From NCBI GenBank assembly GCA_030280995.1, contig JASXTE010000005.1, positions 26,026,001-26,090,000 on the forward strand: 64,000 nt of DNA, given 5' to 3'. Origin of the DNA: Hemileia vastatrix (lineage: Eukaryota; Basidiomycota; Pucciniomycetes; Pucciniales; Zaghouaniaceae). Made by a program: the position numbers and the translations under genes. Positions within the stretch are counted from its first letter, which is position 1, and each line of letters opens with the position of its first letter. The notes below the pieces were generated by a model. The model saw only the letters and a list, made by a program, of their open reading frames with translations. It was not told the DNA's origin and did no database searches. Positions 1-10,287 of the stretch are shown piece by piece.

Positions 1-1
1 T

Positions 2-3000
2 CACAAATCCGTGCAGGAAGAAATACAAGACCATTTATCAAAAGTAAATGAGTTGTTGAATTTACCTAAGATTAGTGAGATAAAATCCAATCAGAAGAAC
101 TGGCCTAAGATAGATCAGTACCCAACTTATGATGGGGAAGCCAGCTCTGATTGGCAACATTTTATTCAAAGAATTGACAACTTGAAATTCTCATATAAGT
201 TACCAGATGAAGAGATAACATCAAAATTAATTTCTTTATTTAAGGATGTTGCTTTATTATGGTTTGAAGCTGTCTTAAGTGAGGGTAGAGACTACTCTTG
301 GGCTGAATGGAAACAACTTATTGAAAAACAATTTGGAGGTTCTAAATTCAGACTTACTCAGCAGAGACTGTATGAGAAGACTAGGTATAATCCGTTGAAT
401 GGTGACAAACCTATGGTATTTTTAATGAATTTAAACAAAATATTAAAAGCCATTGAGCCTCATATGGATTTTAACTTATGGAAAGATAAGATAATATACA
501 AATTACCTATATCTGTCAGAGACATTGTTGTAGCTAGAACATTAAATGTTACTGAATATTCTGACTTTATTAATATTTGCAATGAAATATTATTGAACCA
601 TAAGTATGAATCAAGGTATTCCACTTATAAACAAAATGTTGAACCTGTAAAATCTCAGAATTCAAAAACACTTCAGGAGAAGCAGAAAAAACCTACTGCA
701 CCTGTAGTACCTAAAAAGTATGAAACAAATACTTGTTATAAGTGTAACAAACCTTGGGTAAAAGGTCACAAATGTGAGAAAAACATAAATATTGTTGAAA
801 ATCAACGTGAATCTGAAACTGAAACTGAAAAAAGTAAAGAATCAAGTGATTATGACAGCAATATCTCATATAGTGATGAAAATGAAGTCTGTATGTTGGA
901 AGATGATTTGTCCATCTTTGAAAATCCAATATTAAATATGGACTCAAATGAATCTTTAATGAATTTTGAGGATGCTGAAATCATTAAGGATATACAAGCT
1001 GATAACTTTAAAATGACACCTATCACGGTTCCAGCTATCATTTCTGGTGAAAATGTTAATATAGTATTAGACACAGGAGCTGCTGGTTCTGTTGTTTCCA
1101 CTAATACATTACAGAAAATTGATAGTGAATACAAGTTTAAGCTTGAACCACTTCAGAATAAAAATTGGAGAGGTTTTGGATCAGTACTACACCCCATTGG
1201 TAAATACAAAGCTGCTGTTTTCTTCAAACACCAACATGGTTATGTAAGGGTAACTTGTGACTTTGTAGTAATGGATAATACAAATTGTAGTAACTGTTTT
1301 ATCATTGGAAATGATATTCTGACTAAATTTGGTGTAAAATTAGACCCTTCTAATAATAATTTTACAATTGGCATGAATGGTAAAAGGAAATTAAAAATAA
1401 ATTCTTTTAACACAGTCTTACACATTGAGTCAGTATCAAATTCCCTGTCTAAAGGAAGAGAATCCAATGAGTTGGAACTTCTGGAAACAGAAATTTCAAA
1501 AGCATCATTTGGCACTCAGATAAGTGAAACTGAGAAAGATAATATTTTGGAATTAATTAAAGCTTTTTCAATGGCTTTTGCACATGGTACAAATGAACTT
1601 GGCCTTGTAAAAGATCATGAAATGAAAATTAGTTTAACCTGTGACATGGATAATATTCCTGCTAGTCTTAAAAAGAAACCATATCCTGCTTCACCAATGA
1701 AGAGGAAAGATATAGAGGATAATATTAAGATGTTATTAAAGATGAACATTCTTGAGAAGGTTGCAACTACACCAAAATATTGTGTAATATCACCAGTGCT
1801 GATTTCTTATGAACAAGATAAAGCAAGACTGTGCGGTGATTATAGAGCATTAAATACATTTACAGTAGATGATATTTATCCCTTGCCAAGGATTGCCTCT
1901 ATACATGCTACCCTTAAAGGTGCTAAATATATAAGTTGCCTAGATGGAAATAAAGGGTACCATCAAATTCCTGTTGAAAAGAATTCACAGAACTTTTTGT
2001 TGATAACAACACACATGGGAATTTATAAGTATGTCAGAATGCCATTTGGACCAAAGAATGCTCCATCAGTATTTCAAAAGTTAATGGATATAACATTCCA
2101 TAATGAAATGATTGAGGGATGGTTAATGGTATACATTGATGACATCATAGTGTTCTCTAAAACTTTTGATGAACACTTAATCCATTTAAGGAAAGTATTT
2201 CAGAAAATGGATGAAATAAAAATGACCCTTGCATTGAAAAAATGTAAATTTGGGTTTGAATCTTTAAAAGTGCTTGGTCATATTGTATCTGGCTTACAAA
2301 TATGTGTAGACCAAAATAAAGTGGCTGCAATAAAGAATATTGGCATTCCTCAAAATGTAAAGGATGTACAATCTTTTCTTGGAATGTGTGGTTATTATAG
2401 ACAATATATAAAAAACTACCAATCAATTGCTGCACCACTGACCACACTGATAAAGAAATCAGAAGCTTTCATTTGGAATAATGAAAGACAACAAGCTTTT
2501 AATAAGTTGAAAGAATGTTTAATGACAGCTCCTATCTTGGGATTACCAGATTTCCAATTACCTTTTGTATTATATACAGATGCAAGTTTTATTGGACTGG
2601 GTGCTGCTTTGCATCAAAAACAACTTATTGAAGGTAAAATGTCAGAAGTAGTAATCTGCTATATTTCACGTACTCTGAGAAGTAGTGAATTGAAATATGG
2701 TGCTACTCAACTTGAATGTTTGGCAGTAGTATGGGCTCTTGAAAAGCTACATTATTACCTTGAAGACCAAAAATTTGAGTTAATAACTGACTGTAGTGCA
2801 GTTAAGTCACTCTTAAACATGAAAACTCCTAATAGACACATGTTTAGATGGCAATTAGCTGTACAAGAATACAGAGGACGGATGACTATTACACATAGAG
2901 CAGGAACCTTGCACTCCAATGTAGATCTGTTATCTAGAGTACCTCTGCCTAATAATGATGATAATCCTGCTTATGTTCCTGAATCAGAGATTATTAACAT

Positions 3001-4567
3001 TTATGGCATTTATATTGTAGATCTTGAGGATGAATTTATGCAATCAATTCTTGATAATTATAATTCAGATCCTGACTTAAGTAAATTAACTACAATATTA
3101 AATGATCCATCTAATGCTTCCATGAATGTTTTAATAAAAACATTACCAGATAAGTATAAAGAGGCATTAGAGAAAGGAAAATTTTCCATTGAGGATGGTT
3201 TTATATATTACAGGAAAAAATTAAGTAATGTAATTGTAATTCCCCCTTCAATGAAGGAGTTAATGTTAAGTATATGTCATGATGATATATTAGCAGGTCA
3301 TTTTGACTACCATAAAACATTAACCAGAGTAAAAAACACAGCTTGGTGGATTAACATGTCTGAGGATGTTCAAAAATATGTTGAAACATGTGATTCTTGT
3401 CAAAAATCTAAAAGATTAACAAGAAAAAGAGCTGGTTTATTACAACAAATTGAGCAACCAAAAGCTCCATGGGAAATTATTAACATGGACTTTGTAACAG
3501 GTTTGCCAATAGCAGGGCATAAGAGTTATAACTCCTGCTGGGTAATTGTAGATAGATTTACAAAGATGTGTAAATTTATTCCTACCCACAAAGAGGTTTC
3601 TGCAAAGGACTTAGCTTTTTTATGGTGGACACAAATGTTAAATACAGCAGGTTTCCCCAAAGCAATAGTTTCTGACAGAGATCCTAAATTTACTTCTGAG
3701 TTCTGGACGTCACTTATGGATGTTTCAGGGTGTCAATTAAAACTTTCTACAGCACACCATCCACAAACTGATGGGCTAGCAGAGAGAATGATACAAACCT
3801 TAGAAGATATGATAAGAAGATACTGTGCTTTTGGTCTTAATTTTAAAGACAATGACAAATTCACGCATGATTGGGTAACCCTTATCCCAGGTTTAGAATT
3901 TGCATACAATAGTACAGTACATTCTGTCACTGGCAAAAAGCCATTTGAGTTATGGTTGGGTTATGTACCTAATACCCCTGCTAAAACTCTTAATAAGTTA
4001 CCTAGATTGGATATTCATCCAGGTACTAAATCTTTTCTTCAGATGCAAGAATTATGCAGAAAACATGCTCAAGAATGTATAAATAAGGCTTTTGAGTATG
4101 AAAAGAAAAGATGGGATAAAGCCCATGAAGAACAAATGTTCAAAGAGGGTGATGAAGTCCTTATTTCAACGCTACATTTCAATTTAAATGGTAATGTTAA
4201 ATTGAAGGATCCATTCATTGGACCATTTGTAGTTAAAAAGATGGTTGGTAATAATGCTGTTGAGGTTATTCTATATGCACCTTATGATAGAAAACATCCA
4301 GTATTTCCTATTTCTCTTATAAAACCATACCATTCTAATGATACTGCTCTCTTTCCAAGAAGATCAGGAAGGCATAAACAGCAACCTGAAGAAATAGTGG
4401 AAAAAGCAGAAATTGAAAAGATACTTAAAAAGAGACACCTTACAAAAGAAAAGGGAGTTGAGTATCTACTAAGATTTAAAAATAAATCAAGTGAATATGA
4501 CCAGTGGATTCCAGAAAATGAAATCTCTGATCTTAAAAATCTCTTGAAAAAATTTAAATCTAAATAA
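2..4567 (+). CDS. Gag-Pol polyprotein of gypsy element A1 (5' partial)
   Basis: Open frame of 1,521 codons plus stop with no interruption. Numbering from the GTG at 11: Gag capsid region 1-235; zinc knuckle CYKC...GHKC near 242-255 (C-x2-C-x7-H-x-C); aspartic protease motif LDTGAA near 355; RT with YIDD near 708; RNase H YTDAS near 855; integrase zinc-binding H...H...C-x2-C at about 1088-1135; integrase catalytic Asp in NMDFVTG, Asp in SDRDPKF and Glu in GLAERM near 1159, 1220 and 1258; chromodomain-like C-terminus from about 1463. All catalytic residues I can check are present, so the protein could be functional. The true start lies left of the window: A3 shows that Gag has at least 500 further N-terminal residues, so the GTG at 11 is not a start. 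Chromodomains of this class are known to steer integration to silent chromatin. Confidence 0.95.
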   Translation, partial: HKSVQEEIQDHLSKVNELLNLPKISEIKSNQKNWPKIDQYPTYDGEASSDWQHFIQRIDNLKFSYKLPDEEITSKLISLFKDVALLWFEAVLSEGRDYSWAEWKQLIEKQFGGSKFRLTQQRLYEKTRYNPLNGDKPMVFLMNLNKILKAIEPHMDFNLWKDKIIYKLPISVRDIVVARTLNVTEYSDFINICNEILLNHKYESRYSTYKQNVEPVKSQNSKTLQEKQKKPTAPVVPKKYETNTCYKCNKPWVKGHKCEKNINIVENQRESETETEKSKESSDYDSNISYSDENEVCMLEDDLSIFENPILNMDSNESLMNFEDAEIIKDIQADNFKMTPITVPAIISGENVNIVLDTGAAGSVVSTNTLQKIDSEYKFKLEPLQNKNWRGFGSVLHPIGKYKAAVFFKHQHGYVRVTCDFVVMDNTNCSNCFIIGNDILTKFGVKLDPSNNNFTIGMNGKRKLKINSFNTVLHIESVSNSLSKGRESNELELLETEISKASFGTQISETEKDNILELIKAFSMAFAHGTNELGLVKDHEMKISLTCDMDNIPASLKKKPYPASPMKRKDIEDNIKMLLKMNILEKVATTPKYCVISPVLISYEQDKARLCGDYRALNTFTVDDIYPLPRIASIHATLKGAKYISCLDGNKGYHQIPVEKNSQNFLLITTHMGIYKYVRMPFGPKNAPSVFQKLMDITFHNEMIEGWLMVYIDDIIVFSKTFDEHLIHLRKVFQKMDEIKMTLALKKCKFGFESLKVLGHIVSGLQICVDQNKVAAIKNIGIPQNVKDVQSFLGMCGYYRQYIKNYQSIAAPLTTLIKKSEAFIWNNERQQAFNKLKECLMTAPILGLPDFQLPFVLYTDASFIGLGAALHQKQLIEGKMSEVVICYISRTLRSSELKYGATQLECLAVVWALEKLHYYLEDQKFELITDCSAVKSLLNMKTPNRHMFRWQLAVQEYRGRMTITHRAGTLHSNVDLLSRVPLPNNDDNPAYVPESEIINIYGIYIVDLEDEFMQSILDNYNSDPDLSKLTTILNDPSNASMNVLIKTLPDKYKEALEKGKFSIEDGFIYYRKKLSNVIVIPPSMKELMLSICHDDILAGHFDYHKTLTRVKNTAWWINMSEDVQKYVETCDSCQKSKRLTRKRAGLLQQIEQPKAPWEIINMDFVTGLPIAGHKSYNSCWVIVDRFTKMCKFIPTHKEVSAKDLAFLWWTQMLNTAGFPKAIVSDRDPKFTSEFWTSLMDVSGCQLKLSTAHHPQTDGLAERMIQTLEDMIRRYCAFGLNFKDNDKFTHDWVTLIPGLEFAYNSTVHSVTGKKPFELWLGYVPNTPAKTLNKLPRLDIHPGTKSFLQMQELCRKHAQECINKAFEYEKKRWDKAHEEQMFKEGDEVLISTLHFNLNGNVKLKDPFIGPFVVKKMVGNNAVEVILYAPYDRKHPVFPISLIKPYHSNDTALFPRRSGRHKQQPEEIVEKAEIEKILKKRHLTKEKGVEYLLRFKNKSSEYDQWIPENEISDLKNLLKKFKSK

Positions 4568-5009
4568 TACTGTTCATTCAGTATATGTATTATAAAAATT
4601 ATTTTTTATTTTATTATTTCATTCCTTAAGATTAATTAAAATGTTTTAACATTTTTTTTTATTATTGTTTTTTTTGGAGTGAGGGAGTGTCAGCCTAAAT
4701 ATCCTTAGGACTGAGTATTTCTTATGCTTAAAATAATATAACCTTAATTAGATTAAGCTTATATCTTAAAAATAAGGTTAAAATAATAATATATATTATT
4801 TTATTATATATATATAATTATTATTCTATTATATAATTTATAATAGTTTAAATAGCTTATCCATGGCCTAATAATACTTATTAAGGTGTTAATGGAGTCA
4901 TAATATACTTATCTTAAGTGATATGAAGTAATTATTGACATACATAAGCTTATATGTATACATAAATCTCATATTCAGTGAAATATGCAGTATATTATGT
5001 ATATTTAGG

Positions 5010-5017
5010 TATATAAG
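5010..5017 (+). promoter_or_regulatory. TATA box of the family A LTR
   Basis: TATATAAG followed by TGGGTTTTAG. The block is conserved at the same relative position in the three minus-strand LTRs (seen there as CCCACTTATATACCTA). It should set the U3/R border about 25-35 bp downstream. The first ATG after it is at 5075. Confidence 0.7.
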
Positions 5018-5074
5018 TGGGTTTTAGCCCCTTAATAGCCTATAACCTTTGTTTTTCTGCTTATTTTAGGTCAT

Positions 5075-5453
5075 ATGGACGAAATCAGTGGACTCACAAC
5101 GCCTACAGAAGCATAGACACCTATATCAGGCGCATACACCCAGTTTGGACAACTAAAATTACTTCCTTGGATGGTTATTCACGGATTTATGGGTTGGAAA
5201 GATGTTTCTGGGTTAATGTGGATGCTTGGGGATGTTATTGGGGGCTTGGAAATTTTATTTGTTTCCTTTATATGCTTTTAGTTTCATTAAATCTCTTTTT
5301 GATCTTTTATTTTACCTGTTTCTTTATGGTATCCGCTTTTATCTGGGATTTCTATTTATGGTATGACTCTGTGTTATTATTAATAGTGATGGAGGGTCCT
5401 TACTGGAGGTCTGGGTGTTGAAACTGCTTGAAGTGGACGCCATGGGGAGGTGA
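5075..5453 (+). pseudogene. LTR-internal ORF of family A, A1 copy (broken)
   Basis: It starts MDEISGLTTPTEA, runs into an in-frame TAG after 13 codons, and ends at the same MGR-stop seen in the other LTRs. The length is 379 nt, one base off a full frame, so it also contains a frameshift. Sister LTRs at 9404-9781 and 17056-17433 keep 378 nt (126 codons with stop). The deduced product is hydrophobic in its C-terminal half. I recognise no family. It may be a former protein, or a leader ORF that tolerates damage. Confidence 0.45.
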
Positions 5454-5862
5454 TGGGCCCTCACAGTGCTGTAATTGCCGGGGATAGCAGTGACATCATC
5501 TGGATTGAAGGTCTGTGCACTCCAGTGGATTTGGGTATAAGTAAGGAGGGATTTTGACGGTTTATTATCATCATTCAATTACTACACTTCAAATAAACAT
5601 TACACTACAATTATTAACATTCAGAAATATATTATAAAGCCCTTATAAATTGATATTATCTTTATAAAAGCTATAACTATATTTTATTCTTCTATTTTCC
5701 ACCACTAGCACGCATTTAAATCCAAGTATTGTGAGTTTAAATTGAGTATAACTATTCTATTAGTCTTCCCCTGAGGTTTAATCACTAAATCATTTATTAA
5801 TAAGTAGTAGGACCATAAAATAACACTATTATATCATACTTATATACTAGACTGTACTGACA

Positions 5863-8800
5863 GAATGTACTGTACTATTGTATGCAAATTCTAAACCTGG
5901 GCTAAGGGTTACCCAATCATGCCAGAATTTTTCATTGTCTTTAATGTTAAGACCAAAAGCACAATATCTTCTTATCATATCTTCTAAAGTTTGTATCATT
6001 CTTTCTTCTAGCTCATCAGTTTGTGGATGGTGATCTGTAGAAAGTTTTAATTGACACCCTGAAACATCCATAAGTGATGTCCAGAACTCAGAAGTAAATT
6101 TAGGATCTCTATCAGAAACTATTGTTTGAGGAAACCTGCTAAATTTAAAATTTGTGTCCACCATAAAAAAGAAAGTCCCTTACAAAAACCTAATTTTGGG
6201 TAGGAATAAATTTACACGTCTTTGTAAATCTATCTATAATTAGGCAGCAGGAGTTATAACTCTTATGCCCTGCTATTGGCAACCCTGTTACAAATACCAT
6301 GTTAATTATTTCCCATGGAGCATTTGGTTGCTCAATTTGTTGTAATAAACCAGCTCTTTTACCTGTTAATCTTTTAGATATTTGACAAGAATCACATGTC
6401 TCAACATATTTTTGGACATCCTCAGACATGTTAATCTACAGAGCTGTGTTTTTTACTCTGGTTAATGTTATATGGTAGTCAAAATGACCTGCTAAGATAT
6501 CATCATGACATATACTTAACATTAACTCCTTCATTGAAGGGGAAATTACAATTACATTACTTAATTTTTTCTTGTAATATATAAAACCATCCTCAATGGA
6601 AAATTTTCCTTTCTCTAATGCCTCTTTATACTTATTTGGTAATGTTTTTATTAAAACATTCATTGAAGCATTAGATGGATCATTTAATATTGTAGTGAGT
6701 TTAATCAAGTCAGGATCAGAAGCATACATTTCAAGAATTGATTGCATAAATTAATCCTCAAGATCTACAATATAAATGCCATAAATGTTAATAATCTCTG
6801 TTTCAGGAACATTAGCAAGATTATCATCAGTATTAGGCAGAGGTACTCCATATAACAGATCTACATTAAAGTGCAAGGTTCCTGCTCTATGTGTAATAGT
6901 CATCCGTCCTCTGTATTCTTGTACAGCTAATTTCCATCTAAACATGTGTCTATTAGGAGTTTTCATGTTTAAGAGTGACTTAACTGCACTACAGTCAGTT
7001 ATTAACTCAAATTTTTGGTCTTCAAGGTAATAATGTAGCTTCTCAAGAGCCCATAATACTGCCAAACATTCAAGTTGAGTAGCACCATATTTCAATTCAC
7101 TACTTCTCAGAGTACATGAAATATAGCAGATTACTACTTCTGACATTTTTCCTTTAATAAGTTGTTTTTGATGAAAAGCAGCACCCAGACCAATAAAACT
7201 TGCATCTGTATATAATACAAAAGGCAATTGGAAGTCTGGTAATCAAAAGATAGGAGCTGTCATAAAACATTCTATCAACTTATCAAAAGCCTGTTGTCTT
7301 TCATTATTCCAAATGAAAGCTTCTGATTTCTTTATCAGTGTGGTCAATGGTGCAGCAATTAATTGGTAGTTTTTTTATATTGTCTATAATAACCACACAT
7401 ACTAAGTAAAGATTGTTAATCCTTTAGGTTATGAGGATTTCCAATATTCTTAATTGCAGCCACCTTAATTTGGTCTACAAATATTTGTAAGGCAGATACA
7501 ATATGACCAAGCACTTTTAAAGACTCAAACCTAAATTTACATTTTTTCAATGCAAGGGTCACTTTTATTTCATCCATTTTCTGAAATATCTTCTTTAAAT
7601 TGATTGAATGACCATCATATGTCTTAGAGAGCTCTATGATGTCATCATTGTAAACCATTAACCATCCTTCAATCATTTCATTATGGAATTTTATATCCAT
7701 TAACTTCTGAAATACTGATGAAGAATTTTTCGGTCCAATGGAATCCTGACATATTTATAAATTCCCATGTGTGTTGTTATCAACAAAAAGCTCTGTGAAT
7801 TCTTTTGAACAGGAATTTGATTGTACCCTTTATTTCAATCTAGGCAACTTTTATACTTAGCACCTTTAAGGGTAGCATGTATATAGGCAATCCTTGGCAA
7901 GGGATAAATATCATCTACTCTAAATGTATTTAATGCTCTATAATCACTGCACAGTCTTGCTTTATCTTGTTCATAAGAATTTAGCACTGGTTATATTACA
8001 CAATATTCTGGTGTAGTTTCAACCTTCTCAAGAATGTTCATTTTCAATAACATCTTAATATTATCCTCTATGTCTTTCCTCTTCATTGGTGAAGCAGGGT
8101 ATGGTTGTTTTTAAGACTAGAAGGAATATTATCCATATCACAGGTTAAACTAATTTTCATCTCATGATCTTTTCAAGGCCATTTTAATTAATACCATGTG
8201 CAAAAGCCTTTCGAAATGATTTAATTAAGTCCAAAACATTATTTTTCTCAGCTTCACTTATCTGAGTGCCAAATGATGCTTTAGAAATTTCTATTTCCAG
8301 AAGTTCCATCTCACTGGATTCTCTTCCTTTGCAGGGAATATTTGTTACTGACTCAATGTGTAAGACTGTTTTAAAAGAATTTATTTTAAATTTCCTTTTA
8401 CCATTCATTCCAATTGTAAAATTGTTATTAGCAGGGTCTCATTTCACACCAAACTTAGTCAGAATATCATTTTCAATGATAAAACAGTTACTAAAGTTAG
8501 TATTATTGATTACTACAAAGTCACAAGTTACTCTTACATAACCATGTTGATGTTTAATGAAAACAGCAGCTTTGGATCTACCAATGGGATGTGGTACTGA
8601 TCCAAAACCTATCCAATTTTTACTTTGAAGGGGTTCAAGCTTAGACTTATATTCACTATCAATTTTCTTTCATGTATTAGTAGAAACAACAGAATCAGCA
8701 GCTCCAGTGTCCAGTACTATATTAACATTTTAACCAGAAATGATAGCTGGAACCGTGATGGGTGTCATTCTTAAGTTATTAGCTTGTATGTCTTTACTGA

Positions 8801-8995
8801 TTTCAGGATCCTCAAAATTCATTAAGGATTCATTTGAGTTCATATTTAATATTGGATTGTCAAAGATGGAAAAATCATCTTCCAACATACAGACTTCATT
8901 TTCATCACTATATGAGATATTGCTGTCATAATCACTTGAATCTTTACTTTTCTCTGTTTCAATTTCAGATTCATGTTGATTTTCAACAATTTTTA
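5863..8995 (-). pseudogene. Gag (C-terminal part)-PR-RT-RNase H-integrase remnant of A2
   Basis: On the minus strand, pieces of the family A polyprotein appear in order from high to low coordinates: late gag (about 8740-8990), protease and linker (8184-8740), RT (7416-8100), RNase H (6751-7227), integrase zinc-binding region (6190-6470) and integrase core (5863-6164). The RT active-site region reads YNDD in place of the YIDD of A1, and the frame is cut repeatedly. It ends abruptly where A1 is inserted, just after the integrase segment corresponding to FAYNSTVHS of A1. Not translatable as a whole. Confidence 0.9.
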
Positions 8996-10170
8996 TGTCA
9001 GTGTATCTAGTATTTAAGTATGATTTAATAGTATTTATTAATGGTACTACTACTTATTAATAAATTATTTAGTGATTATTACTCAGGGGAACACTAATAA
9101 AATAGTTATTCTCAAATAAAACTCACAATACTTGGGTTTAAATTCGTGCTAGTGGTGGGAAATAGATGAATATAATATAGTTATAGCTTATATAATGATA
9201 ATATCAGTTTATAATGGCTTTATAATATATTTTTAAATGCCAATAATTGTGTTGTAATGTTTATTTGAATTGTAGTAAGTGAATTATGTCTAATAACTGT
9301 CAATATCCTCCCATAATTATACCAAAATCCACTGGAGTGCATAGACCTTCAATCCAGATGATGTCACTGCTATCCCCGGAAATTACAGCACTGTGAGGGC
9401 CCATCACCTCCCCATGGCGTCCACTTTAAGCAGATTCAACACCCAGACCTCTAGTAAGGACCCTCCATCACAATTAATGATAACACAGATCCATACCATA
9501 AATAGAAAATCAGATAAAAGCTGATACCATAAAGAAACAGGTAAAATAACTCATCCAAAGAGAATATAATGAAACCCATAGCATATAAAGGAAACAAATT
9601 AAATGTTCAAGACATCAAAAACATCCCCAAGCATCCATATTAACCCAGAAATGACCTCCCTACCAATAAATCTGTGAATATCCATCCAAGGAAGCAGATT
9701 AAGTTGTCCAGACTGAGTGTATGCGCCTGAATTAGATGTTTATGCTCCTGTAGGCGTAGTGAGTCCACTGGATACGTCCATATGACCTAAAATAAGCAGA
9801 AAAAAAAAGGTTATAGGCTATTAAGAGGCTAAAACCCACTTATATACCTAATTATACATAATATACTTCATATTTAACTGAATATGAGATTTATGTATAC
9901 ATATAAGCCTATGTATGTCAATAATTACTTAATATCACTTAAGATAAGTATATTATGACTCAATTAACACCTTAGTAAGTATTATTAGGCTATGTATAAG
10001 CTATTTAAACTACTATAATTTATACAATAGTGTAATAATTATATATATATGCAATATAATTATATATATTATTGTTTTAACCTTATTTTTAAGATATGAG
10101 CTTAATGTCCTTAAGGTTATATTATTTTAAGTATAAGAAATACTCAGTCCTAAGGATATCTATGCTGACA
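8996..10170 (-). repeat. 3' LTR of A3
   Basis: 1175 bp. Read on the minus strand it runs from TGTCAG (10170) to CTGACA (8996). It adjoins the internal region at a T-rich/G-rich stretch that is a decayed polypurine tract (10171-10200). It carries the TATA block CCCACTTATATACCTA near 9836-9851. Confidence 0.93.
9404..9781 (-). pseudogene. LTR-internal ORF of family A, A3 3' LTR copy
   Basis: 378 nt from ATG (minus strand, starting MDVSSGLTTPTGA) to the conserved MGR-stop. Length and frame are kept but several in-frame stops interrupt it, the first at codon 14, as in A1. Its start codon is about 60 bp downstream of the LTR TATA box. Product unknown. Confidence 0.4.
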
Positions 10171-10287
10171 CAACCTCAACCAAAAAAAAAACAATATAAA
10201 AAATGTTAAGACATTTTAATTAAAAGTAAGGAGTGAATAGAAAATTTTTTCAATTTTCTATAATACACATACTGAATAAACAATAAT

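Larger units (their letters stand above)
1..5862 (+). mobile_element. Gypsy element A1 (chromovirus type), 5' end outside window
   Basis: LTR retrotransposon copy whose gag-pol frame is already open at the window edge and which ends with a 3' LTR at 5862. The domain order Gag, zinc knuckle, protease, RT, RNase H, integrase, chromodomain is that of Ty3/gypsy chromoviruses. Immediately after its CTGACA end the sequence switches to the minus-strand integrase of a second copy (A2), so A1 is nested in A2. Its own 5' LTR and about 1.5-2 kb of leader and gag are to the left, judged from A3. The five bases after the LTR are GAATG; the other half of any target duplication is outside the window. It is the least damaged copy here and probably the youngest of the three. 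Confidence 0.95.
4688..5862 (+). repeat. 3' LTR of A1 (1175 bp)
   Basis: It begins TGTCAG and ends CTGACA, a 6-bp terminal inverted repeat. Two other LTRs of the family are exactly 1175 bp and a fourth is 1174 bp, which fixes the borders. It is preceded by a G-rich tract (GGAGTGAGGGAG) that can serve as polypurine tract. Inside are a TATA box at 5010-5017, a splice-acceptor-like CTTATTTTAG just before 5071, a long reading frame starting at 5075, and an AATAAA near 5593. Confidence 0.95.

Noticed and set aside
8740..8931. Plus-strand small ORFs within the gag and protease regions of A2/A3 (also 8266-8541 and 12522-12818)
   Set aside because: Reverse-complement shadows of the polyprotein; they recur opposite the same domain in every copy, including opposite the intact A1 frame.
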